A stretch of DNA of 64,000 nucleotides, taken from contig NC_018016.1 of NCBI RefSeq assembly GCF_000265465.1, forward strand, positions 1,788,001-1,852,000, in the 5' to 3' direction. The notes under the pieces were generated by a model that made no database searches, was not told the origin of the DNA, and saw only the letters and a list, made by a program, of their open reading frames with translations. Made by a program: the position numbers and the translations under genes. Source of the stretch: Ornithobacterium rhinotracheale DSM 15997. GTDB lineage: Bacteria; Bacteroidota; Bacteroidia; Flavobacteriales; Weeksellaceae. Shown piece by piece: positions 9,480-17,957 of the stretch. Each line of letters starts with the position of its first letter. The first letter of the stretch is position 1.

Positions 9480-10808
9480 ATGACAATGAAAAAAGTTTTA
9501 TTGGGTGCATTTTTGGCGGGAGCAAGCCTTTTGACCAATGCACAAAAAATTGATTACGAGGAGTATGATTTATCTAATGGATTGCATGTAATTTTGCACA
9601 AAGATACTTCTGCACCTACGGTAATCACCTCGGTAATGTATCATGTGGGAGCCAAGGATGAGCGACCAGATAGAACAGGTTTTGCACACTTTTTTGAGCA
9701 CCTTTTGTTTGAAGGAACCGAGAACATTAAGCGTGGCGAGTGGGACAAGATCGTTTCTTCTAACGGGGGACAAATGAATGCTAACACCACAGATGACCGT
9801 ACTTATTATTACGAAATTTTTCCTTCAAATAATTTACAGTTAGCCCTTTGGATGGAATCAGAAAGAATGTTCCACCCAGTGATCAACCAAATTGGGGTAG
9901 ATACCCAAAATGAGGTGGTGAAAGAAGAAAAGCGTATGCGTGTGGATAACCAACCTTACGGAAATATGATGAAGGCTATCAAAGAAAATATGTTCCAAAA
10001 ACACCCATACAAGCACACTACCATTGGGGAAATGGAGCATTTAGATGCAGCAACTTTAGATGAGTTTAAAGCTTTCTTTAAGAAATTCTATATTCCAAAC
10101 AATGCGGTGCTTGTCGTGGCAGGAGATTTTGATGTGGCACAGGCTAAAAAATGGATTCAAGAGTATTTTGGAGACATTCCAGCAGGACCAGCCATTGAGC
10201 GTCCGCACATTCAGGAAGATCCGTTTACTGGACAAAAAGAAGCTAAATTCTATGATCCAAATATCCAAGCCCCAATGTACATTTTGGCGTTCAGAACACC
10301 AAGTATGAAGGAGAGAGATGCTTATGTTCTAGACATGATTTCTCAAATCTTAAGCGGTGGAAAAACAGCGAGACTCTACAAAAATATGGTAGACAATAAC
10401 AAGATTGCATTAGAAGCGGCTTCTTTCAATTATGGGCAAGAAGATTATGGTACTTATATGTTCTATGCTTTGCCTATCGGAAAAACAAGCAAGGAGCAAA
10501 TCTTGAAAGCTTTTGAAAAAGAAATTAAAGATTTACAAACTAATTTAATTTCTGAGAGAGAATACCAAAAGGTGGAAAACTCTTTTGAAAATTCATTCGT
10601 AAATCAAAACAAAAACATTTCTGGTATCGCGAGTTCATTGGCTACCAATTATATGTTGTACGGAGACACTTCTTTAATCAACAAAGAAATTGAAATTTAC
10701 CGTTCAATCACAAGAGAGGAAATTAGAGAAGTAGCAAGAAAATACTTCAATTTAAATCAATCTTTGATTTTGGAATATTTACCAGAACAAAAAAATGATA
10801 AAAAATAA
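9480..10808 (+). CDS. M16 family zinc peptidase (catalytic partner)
   Basis: 442 residues with a signal peptide (cleavage near TNAQ, residue 22). The inverted zinc motif HFFEH lies at residues 70-74, with the downstream acidic cluster EVVKEEKRM expected for the third ligand. Architecture matches the roughly 440-aa pitrilysin-type peptidases of Bacteroidetes. The start could be ATG 9480 or ATG 9486; both keep the signal peptide. It is followed by a non-catalytic M16 gene, the common catalytic/non-catalytic subunit pairing of two-gene M16 systems. An imperfect -7 box (TATCTTTA, 9433-9440) lies upstream. Confidence 0.93.
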   Translation: MTMKKVLLGAFLAGASLLTNAQKIDYEEYDLSNGLHVILHKDTSAPTVITSVMYHVGAKDERPDRTGFAHFFEHLLFEGTENIKRGEWDKIVSSNGGQMNANTTDDRTYYYEIFPSNNLQLALWMESERMFHPVINQIGVDTQNEVVKEEKRMRVDNQPYGNMMKAIKENMFQKHPYKHTTIGEMEHLDAATLDEFKAFFKKFYIPNNAVLVVAGDFDVAQAKKWIQEYFGDIPAGPAIERPHIQEDPFTGQKEAKFYDPNIQAPMYILAFRTPSMKERDAYVLDMISQILSGGKTARLYKNMVDNNKIALEAASFNYGQEDYGTYMFYALPIGKTSKEQILKAFEKEIKDLQTNLISEREYQKVENSFENSFVNQNKNISGIASSLATNYMLYGDTSLINKEIEIYRSITREEIREVARKYFNLNQSLILEYLPEQKNDKK

Positions 10809-10812
10809 ACCT

Positions 10813-12933
10813 ATGAAAAAATTATCAATCGCAATACTTTCCGCTTTATTTGTTACCGCTTGTACTTCGACTAAACAAGCAGAAAAGACAGCAGAACCAC
10901 AAACTACAACCAAGGTGAACAAAGGAATCGATCGCTCGGTGAGACCTACGCCAGGTCCTGCACCTACAGTGAAAATCACTAAGCCAGAAGAGTTTAAATT
11001 AGCCAATGGATTGCATGTAATGGTGGTAGAAAACCACAAATTGCCATCTGTGAGCTTCTACTTATCTATGGATAATCCGCCATTGTTGCAAGGAGATAAA
11101 AAAGGAGTTTCTCAAATGCTAAGTGCTATTATGGGGAACGGAACTTCAAAGATTTCCAAAGACGATTTCAACGAAGAATTAGAGTTCTATGGAGCCAATG
11201 CCAATGTGTATGCTTCTGGAGCCAGTGCAACTACGCTTACTCGCTATTTTCCTAAAGTATTCGATTTAGTAATCAGTGCAGCATTAGACCCTCGTTTGTC
11301 TAAAACTGAATTTGAGAAAGAAAAAGAAAAAGCCTTAGAAAATATTAGAATTTCTGAGAAAAATGTTCAGAAAGTGGCAAACGACCTTCGTTCAGCTTTG
11401 GCATTTGGTAAAGATCACCCTTATGGTGAATTTACAACTGAAAAAACATTGCAAAATGTTACCTTCAACGATGTGAAAAACTATTATAATAAATATTTTT
11501 CACCAGAAAATGCATATTTAGTCGTAGTAGGAGATGTTACTTTGGCAGAAGTAAAGAAATTAGTAGAAAAAGATTTAGCCTCTTGGAAGCCAAAAGGCAT
11601 CAAAAAAGTAAATTATGCCAAACCACAAAATTTACCAAATGTTCAAATCGATTTCATCGATATGCCAAATGCGGTGCAAACAGAAATCGCTGCTTTGAAT
11701 GTGGTAGATTTAAAAATTAAAGACAAAGATTATTTTGCAGCCGTTTTAGCCAATAAAATTTTGGGAGGTGGAGCCGATGCAAGATTATTTGCTAATTTAA
11801 GAGAAGCTCACGGCTGGACTTATGGTGCTTATTCAGGAATTTCTCCAGACAAAGAAATCGGGAACTTTACAGCAACAGCAGCTGTGCGTAACGCCGTGAC
11901 AGATAGTGCCGTTGTAGAAATGATGAACGAAATTAAGAAAATCGGAAAAGAGCCTGTAACGCAAGAAGAGCTTGACAGAGCAAAAGCTACTTACATTGGT
12001 TCTTTTGTGATGAATGCACAAAAACCTAGCGTGGTTGCTAACCAAGCATTACAAATCCAGGTTCAAGGATTACCTGCCGATTTCTACGAAAACTTTATCA
12101 AAAACATCAGTGCTGTAACTTTAGAAGAAGTGCAAGCTGCGGCTAAAAAATATTTTGGAGCAGAAAACTCTCGAATCGTAGTAGTAGGGAAAGCAGAAGA
12201 TGTTTTGCCAGGATTAGAAAAATTAGGTTATCCAATTAATTTCTACAATCGTTTAGGCGAAAAAACTGGAAATCCACTTAAAAATCAAGTAGCAATTCCT
12301 GCGGGACTCACTGCACAAAAAGTTTTAGCAGATTATGTGCAAGCGATTGGTGGAGCTCAAAAAGTGAAAAACATTAAAAGTGTAAAAGCTGCCTTTACAT
12401 TAGAAGGAGCCGCTCCACAACCACTTGAAGGAGAAGTTTTATACTACGCGCCAAACTTAGAAAAAACTGTTCTTAAAATGAACGGAGCCGTAATCGTTAC
12501 CACCATTTTCGATGGAAAGGTTGAGAAAACTTCTGGCATGATGGGGAATTCAGAAAAATCTGGAAAAGATGTAGCAGAAAAATCTGCTAAAAAAGGAATT
12601 GTACCTCAAGCATTTTATACAGATAAAGAGGCTAAGCTAGTAGGCACAGCTACTATTGATGGAAAATTAGCTTACAAAGTTGAAGTGCCTGTGGGAGATT
12701 TAAAAACTTATGAATACTACGATGCCAAATCTAAATTATTGGTGCAAAATAGTGTTTCTGTAGATACACCACAAGGTCCGATGGAAATTATCACCTCTTA
12801 CAAAGATTATAAATCTGTAGATGGAGTGAAATTTGCATTTGTTGTAACGCAAGAAGTAGCAGGGCAAAAAATAGTAACTACCATGAAAAACATGGAGGTG
12901 AACAAAGGCGTAAGCTTAGCAGATTTTAAATAA
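10813..12933 (+). CDS. M16 family protein lacking the zinc motif, with C-terminal extension
   Basis: 706 residues from the ATG at 10813, chosen because it puts the lipoprotein signal (FVTAC) at the N-terminus; an upstream ATG at 10795 overlaps the previous gene. It is homologous to the preceding peptidase, but where that gene has HFFEH this one reads QMLSA (GVSQMLSAIMGNGT), so all three catalytic positions are lost. Two M16 domains span roughly 50-480. About 220 further residues resemble an outer-membrane lipoprotein-sorting (LolA-like) beta fold. Likely the partner subunit of the upstream peptidase. Confidence 0.9.
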   Translation: MKKLSIAILSALFVTACTSTKQAEKTAEPQTTTKVNKGIDRSVRPTPGPAPTVKITKPEEFKLANGLHVMVVENHKLPSVSFYLSMDNPPLLQGDKKGVSQMLSAIMGNGTSKISKDDFNEELEFYGANANVYASGASATTLTRYFPKVFDLVISAALDPRLSKTEFEKEKEKALENIRISEKNVQKVANDLRSALAFGKDHPYGEFTTEKTLQNVTFNDVKNYYNKYFSPENAYLVVVGDVTLAEVKKLVEKDLASWKPKGIKKVNYAKPQNLPNVQIDFIDMPNAVQTEIAALNVVDLKIKDKDYFAAVLANKILGGGADARLFANLREAHGWTYGAYSGISPDKEIGNFTATAAVRNAVTDSAVVEMMNEIKKIGKEPVTQEELDRAKATYIGSFVMNAQKPSVVANQALQIQVQGLPADFYENFIKNISAVTLEEVQAAAKKYFGAENSRIVVVGKAEDVLPGLEKLGYPINFYNRLGEKTGNPLKNQVAIPAGLTAQKVLADYVQAIGGAQKVKNIKSVKAAFTLEGAAPQPLEGEVLYYAPNLEKTVLKMNGAVIVTTIFDGKVEKTSGMMGNSEKSGKDVAEKSAKKGIVPQAFYTDKEAKLVGTATIDGKLAYKVEVPVGDLKTYEYYDAKSKLLVQNSVSVDTPQGPMEIITSYKDYKSVDGVKFAFVVTQEVAGQKIVTTMKNMEVNKGVSLADFK

Positions 12934-12960
12934 AATCATTTTTTGTAAAATACACATGGA

Positions 12961-12991
12961 GCGTCTTTCTTTATCGAAAGACGCTTTTTTG
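12961..12991 (+). terminator. Intrinsic terminator after M16 pair
   Basis: GCGTCTTTC/GAAAGACGC stem with a 6-nt loop and T run. Confidence 0.88.
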
Positions 12992-12994
12992 TTT

Positions 12995-13029
12995 TTGGAT
13001 TAAAAATTTAAAACAATTAATTATATTTG
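12995..13029 (+). promoter_or_regulatory. Promoter for DUF59/SPFH genes
   Basis: TATATTTG (13022-13029) fits TAnnTTTG, 20 nt before the ATG; a TTG at 12995-12997 could be the -33 element, though its spacing is on the long side. Confidence 0.55.
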
Positions 13030-13049
13030 TACTAAATAAAAATCACAAA

Positions 13050-13379
13050 ATGGCAGAACTTACAAATCAACAAATACACGATTTGGGCGAAGAAATGGTA
13101 AAGGTATTTAAAACCATTTATGATCCAGAAATTCCAGTAGATATTTACGAATTAGGCTTAATTTATGATGCGCACATTAGCACAGCGGGCGAGGCTAAAA
13201 TCTTGATGACGCTCACTACGCCCAATTGTCCCGTAGCCGAGTCGCTACCAGCCGAAGTAGAAGAAAAAATCGGAAATATCGACGGTGTAGAAAAAGCAAC
13301 TGTGCAAATTACATTTGACCCGCCATGGTCGCAAGAGTTGATGAGCGAAGAAGCAAAATTTGAATTAGGAATGTTATAA
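13050..13379 (+). CDS. DUF59/MIP18 family Fe-S assembly protein (SufT-like)
   Basis: 109 residues, essentially one MIP18 domain. The family signature is visible: PEIPVDIYELGLIY near residue 30, then TLTTPNCPVAE with its Cys, and a terminal FDPPWSQELMSEEAKFELGML. In Bacteroidetes such proteins usually sit in SUF clusters and help mature Fe-S proteins; here there are no suf genes nearby, and the following gene encodes an SPFH protein. The Mrp in this window carries a related N-terminal domain. Confidence 0.88.
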   Translation: MAELTNQQIHDLGEEMVKVFKTIYDPEIPVDIYELGLIYDAHISTAGEAKILMTLTTPNCPVAESLPAEVEEKIGNIDGVEKATVQITFDPPWSQELMSEEAKFELGML

Positions 13380-13415
13380 TTCTCAACAAAAAATTATCTA
13401 TAAAAAAATAAACAC

Positions 13416-14384
13416 ATGATTACACAATTTGAATTTTTAGGACTAGAACTTGGCTTAGGAGCCATATTGTTCATCATCTTTGTCCTTAGTTTTTTTGGAC
13501 TTTGGTTCATCGTAAAGCAACAAACCGCCGTAGTGGTAGAGCGTTTGGGGAAATTTCATAGCGTAAGAAATTCAGGTTTCAACTTGAAAATCCCTTTTGT
13601 GGATCAAATCGCTGGGCGTGTTTCGTTGAAAATCCAGCAATTGGATGTAGTGGTAGAAACTAAGACTAAAGATGATGTATTTGTGAAATTAAAAGTATCT
13701 ACACAATATTTAGTAATAAAAGACAAAGTGTACGACGCCTTTTATAAATTAGACGATCCGCAATCACAAATTACCTCTTACATCTTTGATGTGGTGCGTG
13801 CCGAGGTACCAAAATTACGATTGGACGATGTTTTTGAGAAAAAGGACGATATTGCTATTGCGGTGAAATCTGAACTGCAAGAAGCTATGAACGATTATGG
13901 CTATGACATCATCAAAACTTTGGTGACAGATATTGATCCAGATGAGCAAGTAAAACACGCGATGAATCGCATCAATGCCTCTGAACGCCAGAAAATAGCA
14001 GCACAATACGAAGGAGATGCTCAGCGTATTTTAATCGTGGAGAAAGCAAAAGCCGAAGCCGAGAGTAAACGCCTCCAAGGGCAAGGGATTGCAGACCAGC
14101 GAAGAGAAATTGCTAAAGGTTTAGAAGAATCTGTAAATGTGCTAAATAGAGTGGGGATTAATTCTCAAGAAGCGTCTGCACTTATTGTGGTAACGCAACA
14201 CTACGACACGCTCACCGCAATGGGCTCAAGCAATAAATCAAATTTGATTTTGTTGCCTAATTCGCCAAGTGCAGCAGGAGATATGTTGAATAACATGGTG
14301 GCTTCGTTTTCTGCGGCTAATGTGATAGGCGAGGAGATGAAAAAGAAAACACGCGAAAATATCCAAGATTCAGATATTTTATAA
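13416..14384 (+). CDS. SPFH/Band 7 (stomatin/QmcA-like) membrane protein
   Basis: 322 residues: one N-terminal membrane segment (about 12-33), then the SPFH domain starting at VVERLGKFHSVRNSGFNLKIPF, then an Ala/Glu-rich coiled region (about 190-240, AQRILIVEKAKAEAESKRLQGQ). Family members form membrane-bound oligomeric rings and scaffold proteases. No NfeD or FtsH partner is adjacent. Likely co-transcribed with the DUF59 gene 36 nt upstream. Confidence 0.92.
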   Translation: MITQFEFLGLELGLGAILFIIFVLSFFGLWFIVKQQTAVVVERLGKFHSVRNSGFNLKIPFVDQIAGRVSLKIQQLDVVVETKTKDDVFVKLKVSTQYLVIKDKVYDAFYKLDDPQSQITSYIFDVVRAEVPKLRLDDVFEKKDDIAIAVKSELQEAMNDYGYDIIKTLVTDIDPDEQVKHAMNRINASERQKIAAQYEGDAQRILIVEKAKAEAESKRLQGQGIADQRREIAKGLEESVNVLNRVGINSQEASALIVVTQHYDTLTAMGSSNKSNLILLPNSPSAAGDMLNNMVASFSAANVIGEEMKKKTRENIQDSDIL

Positions 14385-14410
14385 AGCTAAAAAAAGATGT
14401 ATTATAAAGA

Positions 14411-14438
14411 AAGTCAGCTCGTGCGAGCTGACTTTTTT
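14411..14438. terminator. Bidirectional terminator
   Basis: AAGTCAGCTCG/CGAGCTGACTT, an 11-bp perfect stem followed by T6, between convergent genes. Confidence 0.88.
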
Positions 14439-14453
14439 CGTTTAATATTAAAG

Positions 14454-15752
14454 TTATTTATCATTCACCCAATTCAATCGGTCTGCATTGTTGAACTGCC
14501 AAGGAGCTCCGTTGTTCTCTATATTTTGCATCATGTGATTAAGTTCCGTAGGGGCTTCCGATTTTTCCATGACCAAATATTGTCTCAGATTGATGATGAT
14601 TGAAAGCGGATCAATCTCAATAGGGCAAGCTTGCGTACAACCATTGCATGAGGTGCAAGCCCAGATTTCTTCGGCAGAGATATAGTCGCCAAGTAGCGTT
14701 TTGTTATCTGGCACAAATTCCTTGTTTTTATCGATATTTTTGCTCACTTCTTCCAATCGGTCGCGCGTTTTCATCATGATTTTTCGAGGCGAAAGCTTTT
14801 TGCCTGTGAGGTGTGCGGGGCATTCTGCGGTGCATCTTCCACATTCGGTGCAGGTATAGGCATTCAGCAGTTGTACTCGGTTTAAATCAAAAATATCATT
14901 AGCCCCAAAAGTCTCAGTACTTGGCTCTGGCGTAACCGAAAACGGATCAATATTGGGATCCATCATGAGAGCTACTTCTTTTTTTACGCTTTCAAGATTG
15001 TCTAATTCGCCTTTTGGTTGCAATTTGCTATACCAAACATTAGGGAAGGCAAGCAAAATATGCAAGTGCTTTGAATAATATAAATAATTTAAAAATACTA
15101 AAATTCCCAAAATATGAAACCACCACGCAGTGCGTTCAATGATGAAAAGTGTGGTTTCGTTTAAGTTTTTAAATCCAGAAAATAGATATTTTGAAATAGG
15201 GAAACTTCCTGCTAAATCAATGCCTAGGATTTGGTGCAGATAGAAATCGGCGGCGTTCATACACAGAAACGCAAGCATTAGAAAAAATTCGATGATTAAA
15301 ATAAGATAGGCATCTGTTTTAGGGAAACCTTTTAAAATTTTAAATCGCTGGATAGGTAATAATTTTCTTCGGACAAAAAAAAGCGTTACGGCAATAAGTA
15401 CCAATGCTGCTAAAATCTCAAATCCGCCAATCAAAACATCGTAAAAACCACCCATGAATCCAAAAGCTCGGTGGGAGCCAAAAAGCCCATCGATTATGAT
15501 TTCGAGCAGCTCTATATTGATAATAAAAAAGCCCAAGTACGCTGTGATGTGTAATATCCCAGCGACAGGGCGAGCCATCATTTTTGATTGCCCAAGTGCT
15601 ATAAGCATTGTTTTTTGCCATCTTTTCCTTTTGTGGTCGCTACGATTGATTTTTCTACCGAGCCAAATGTTTCTTTTGATTTTTTTTACATTAAAAACGA
15701 AAAATCCGATTCCGCACAATAGGGCTATGGCAAATAGAATTTGGGCAAGCAT
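14454..15752 (-). CDS. Membrane protein with two 4Fe-4S motifs (HdrC/GlpC-like)
   Basis: 432 residues. The first roughly 240 hold about five hydrophobic segments. After them come two ferredoxin-type motifs, CTECGRCTAECP (near residue 298) and CTSCNGCTQACP (near 364). This layout resembles membrane-anchored Fe-S subunits that pass electrons to an HdrB/CCG-domain partner. In relatives I expect that partner directly downstream; here the next gene is convergent and unrelated. It follows mlaD by only 4 nt. Electron donor and acceptor are unknown. Confidence 0.85.
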   Translation of the reverse strand: MLAQILFAIALLCGIGFFVFNVKKIKRNIWLGRKINRSDHKRKRWQKTMLIALGQSKMMARPVAGILHITAYLGFFIINIELLEIIIDGLFGSHRAFGFMGGFYDVLIGGFEILAALVLIAVTLFFVRRKLLPIQRFKILKGFPKTDAYLILIIEFFLMLAFLCMNAADFYLHQILGIDLAGSFPISKYLFSGFKNLNETTLFIIERTAWWFHILGILVFLNYLYYSKHLHILLAFPNVWYSKLQPKGELDNLESVKKEVALMMDPNIDPFSVTPEPSTETFGANDIFDLNRVQLLNAYTCTECGRCTAECPAHLTGKKLSPRKIMMKTRDRLEEVSKNIDKNKEFVPDNKTLLGDYISAEEIWACTSCNGCTQACPIEIDPLSIIINLRQYLVMEKSEAPTELNHMMQNIENNGAPWQFNNADRLNWVNDK

Positions 15753-15756
15753 TTTC

Positions 15757-16740
15757 TTATTTTATAGTATCTTTTACTCTAATTTTTTTTCCGAAAATTG
15801 AAAACTGAATGTATTTGTCTGGGCGTTCTTTTAAATCAGTTAAAAGAGTATTTAAACTTTTGGTAGTTTCGTTGAGGTTGTTGTAAAACGCAGGATCGTT
15901 TATAAGCTTATTTAGCGTTCCATTGGAGTTGTCTAGTTTGGTTAAAAACTGTTTCAGTTCTTGAGAACTAGATTCTAAATTTGCCAATGTTTTTTCAAAA
16001 TTAGCCGCTTCAATTTTGTCGGCAACATCACCATACTTTTTAAGTGTAGAGTTTGCGGTGGACATCACATTGTTGGCGTTTTGAGAAAGTTGTTTCACCT
16101 CGCCGTCAATTTTATCTGCAATTTTTGTTGTGGATTGAATAAGGGCGCGAGCACTATTGGAAGTGGCTCCAAGAGATTGAATGGTTTGGTCTAGACTGGC
16201 TAAAACATGTTTTAAATTTTGATTGGTTTCTTCGTCTGCCAAGTTTCCAAATCTGCCCAAAGTAGCATTCAGAGTAGTGAGCACGCTATCGAGCTTGTTT
16301 TGAGTGGGTTGCAATTTGTTTGATAACATGGTCATGAGAGACTGCGTATTTGCAGCAACGAGCGTGTCGCCACTTTGGGCTTCTGGACCATTGTAATCAA
16401 TGTTTAGTTTTATTTGCTTTCCAGCCATTAAGCCAGGTTCGTAGATTTCTGCTACTGTATTTTTAGAAAAGTGTAATTTTTTATTAAGTATCATTTTCAC
16501 TACAAAATAAATATCTTCTTTCCCCTCTACGATTTTAATATCTTCTACAGTTCCCACCTTTAGTCCGTTCACATTCACAGGCTTGGTAGGGAGTAGCCCG
16601 TCCACATTTTCGTATACTGCATAGTAAATCTGCCCAGAGGTAAAGAAGTTTTTACCATTTAGGAAATTAAAAAGCCAATAAAATAGGACGATACTCACAA
16701 CGGAGATTAAACCGATTTTTATTTCCTTACTTATTTTCAT
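15757..16740 (-). CDS. MlaD family (MCE domain) lipid-transport protein
   Basis: 327 residues: one membrane anchor (about 8-28), an MCE domain (about 37-115, with VNVNGLKVGTVEDIKI and the GLMAGKQIKLN stretch), and a long C-terminal helical region rich in Asn, Gln and Ser. MCE proteins form hexameric tunnels for phospholipids between membranes, normally with MlaE/MlaF-type permease and ATPase; these are absent from the neighbourhood. Followed 4 nt later by the Fe-S membrane protein. Confidence 0.9.
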   Translation of the reverse strand: MKISKEIKIGLISVVSIVLFYWLFNFLNGKNFFTSGQIYYAVYENVDGLLPTKPVNVNGLKVGTVEDIKIVEGKEDIYFVVKMILNKKLHFSKNTVAEIYEPGLMAGKQIKLNIDYNGPEAQSGDTLVAANTQSLMTMLSNKLQPTQNKLDSVLTTLNATLGRFGNLADEETNQNLKHVLASLDQTIQSLGATSNSARALIQSTTKIADKIDGEVKQLSQNANNVMSTANSTLKKYGDVADKIEAANFEKTLANLESSSQELKQFLTKLDNSNGTLNKLINDPAFYNNLNETTKSLNTLLTDLKERPDKYIQFSIFGKKIRVKDTIK

Positions 16741-16758
16741 ATGCTACTATTTAATTTG

Positions 16759-16766
16759 CAAAAGTA
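16759..16766 (-). promoter_or_regulatory. Promoter -7 box for mlaD and Fe-S protein
   Basis: TACTTTTG on the minus strand, 18 nt upstream of the mlaD ATG. Confidence 0.5.
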
Positions 16767-16803
16767 TAATTTATCGTGTTATAAATCGTGAAAAATGATG
16801 ATA

Positions 16804-17898
16804 TTATTTTATACTGTCATTAGTAAACTCAACTACAAAAGCGTCTGGGAATCCTCTGGCTTTTACATGGCGTAGGTTGGCATCGCTTTTAGATTTAAAA
16901 GATGTTTTCCCGTAAAAGTATTTATAAATGCCATTATCTTTTAAAACTTCAACATTTGTGAGCCCTTTCAATTGGGGAGCTCCCTGCCTGAAACTTCTTT
17001 TGCTCGTTAAAAATTGAACTTTAAAAACTTTTCCTGCTACGGGTTTTTCTGGTTCTATTTTAGGTTTTTCAGCTTTTTTTGTCTCGTTTACATTGTTTAC
17101 ACCTCGTCTTAAATCCCACGCTTTTTTATACGCTTTTATGGCATTAAAGATAGATTCTGCGGTTTTCTCTTTTCCCTCATCGGAGGCAAGATACTTCCCT
17201 TCTTCAGGGTTGGTAATAAAGCCAATTTCTGTAAGAATAGAAGGCATGGCAGTTCTCCACAATACGATAAAACCAGCTTGCTTTACACCTCGGCTAAATC
17301 TTTTATCTTTATTAATATAGTTATCTTCAATGTATTTAGCCATTTTTAAGCTATTGTCTAGATGCGTGTTTTGCATTAATGTAAGCCCAATGAGAGACTC
17401 GGGCGAGCCATTGAAGTTTTCATATTTCTCTTTGTGATCATCTTCAAGCAAGATTACACTGTTTTCTTTTTTTACAATACTGAAATTGGAATTGGCTCGT
17501 TTGGGATCAGAGCCTAAAGCATAAGTTTCTGTGCCAAAGGCGCCAGGACGAGCCGAATTGCAGTGAATTGAAATAAAGAAATCTGCATGATTCCTATTGG
17601 CTATATCGGCGCGTTCTGCTAGGGGGATAAAAACATCTGTTGAGCGAGTATATATTACTTTTACATCGTTTTTAAAATAATCTTTCACCAATTTTCCCAC
17701 ACGCAGGGTAACATCAAGGGCTACATCTTTCTCATTGGCTGCTACACCTCGTGCTCCAGTATCATGCCCGCCGTGTCCAGCGTCTAGTACCAAAACAAAC
17801 TTGTCATTTCGCTTTTGGGCTTCAGCGTTTGGGAAAAATAGAAAAGTTAAAACTATGATGAGTAATGTTTTAGAAATATTTTTTAGAATAAAATTCAT
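16804..17898 (-). CDS. N-acetylmuramoyl-L-alanine amidase (Amidase_3) with SPOR-like C-terminus
   Basis: 364 residues with a signal peptide (AEAQ near residue 28). The Amidase_3 zinc sites are visible: DAGHGGHDTGARG, SIHCNSA and EIGFITN. A linker is followed by a C-terminal SPOR-like domain (about 290-360, KVFKVQFLTSK to DAFVVEF), which would target it to denuded septal glycan. It cleaves the stem peptide from MurNAc. Divergent from lptD with overlapping promoters. A shorter paralogue lies at 52566-53153. Confidence 0.93.
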   Translation of the reverse strand: MNFILKNISKTLLIIVLTFLFFPNAEAQKRNDKFVLVLDAGHGGHDTGARGVAANEKDVALDVTLRVGKLVKDYFKNDVKVIYTRSTDVFIPLAERADIANRNHADFFISIHCNSARPGAFGTETYALGSDPKRANSNFSIVKKENSVILLEDDHKEKYENFNGSPESLIGLTLMQNTHLDNSLKMAKYIEDNYINKDKRFSRGVKQAGFIVLWRTAMPSILTEIGFITNPEEGKYLASDEGKEKTAESIFNAIKAYKKAWDLRRGVNNVNETKKAEKPKIEPEKPVAGKVFKVQFLTSKRSFRQGAPQLKGLTNVEVLKDNGIYKYFYGKTSFKSKSDANLRHVKARGFPDAFVVEFTNDSIK

Positions 17899-17917
17899 AT
17901 AAGCTTGTTTTTTTGTG

Positions 17918-17925
17918 TATTTTTG
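17918..17925 (+). promoter_or_regulatory. Promoter -7 box for lptD operon
   Basis: TATTTTTG, 32 nt before the lptD TTG start. Its expected start point lies within the amidase promoter region. Confidence 0.5.
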
Positions 17926-17939
17926 AACCCAATTTGAGA

Positions 17940-17947
17940 CAAAAATA
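17940..17947 (-). promoter_or_regulatory. Promoter -7 box for the amidase gene
   Basis: TATTTTTG on the minus strand. It faces the lptD promoter box at 17918-17925, so both start points fall in the same 15 bp and the transcripts begin by running through each other. Confidence 0.5.
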
Positions 17948-17957
17948 ATAATATCGC

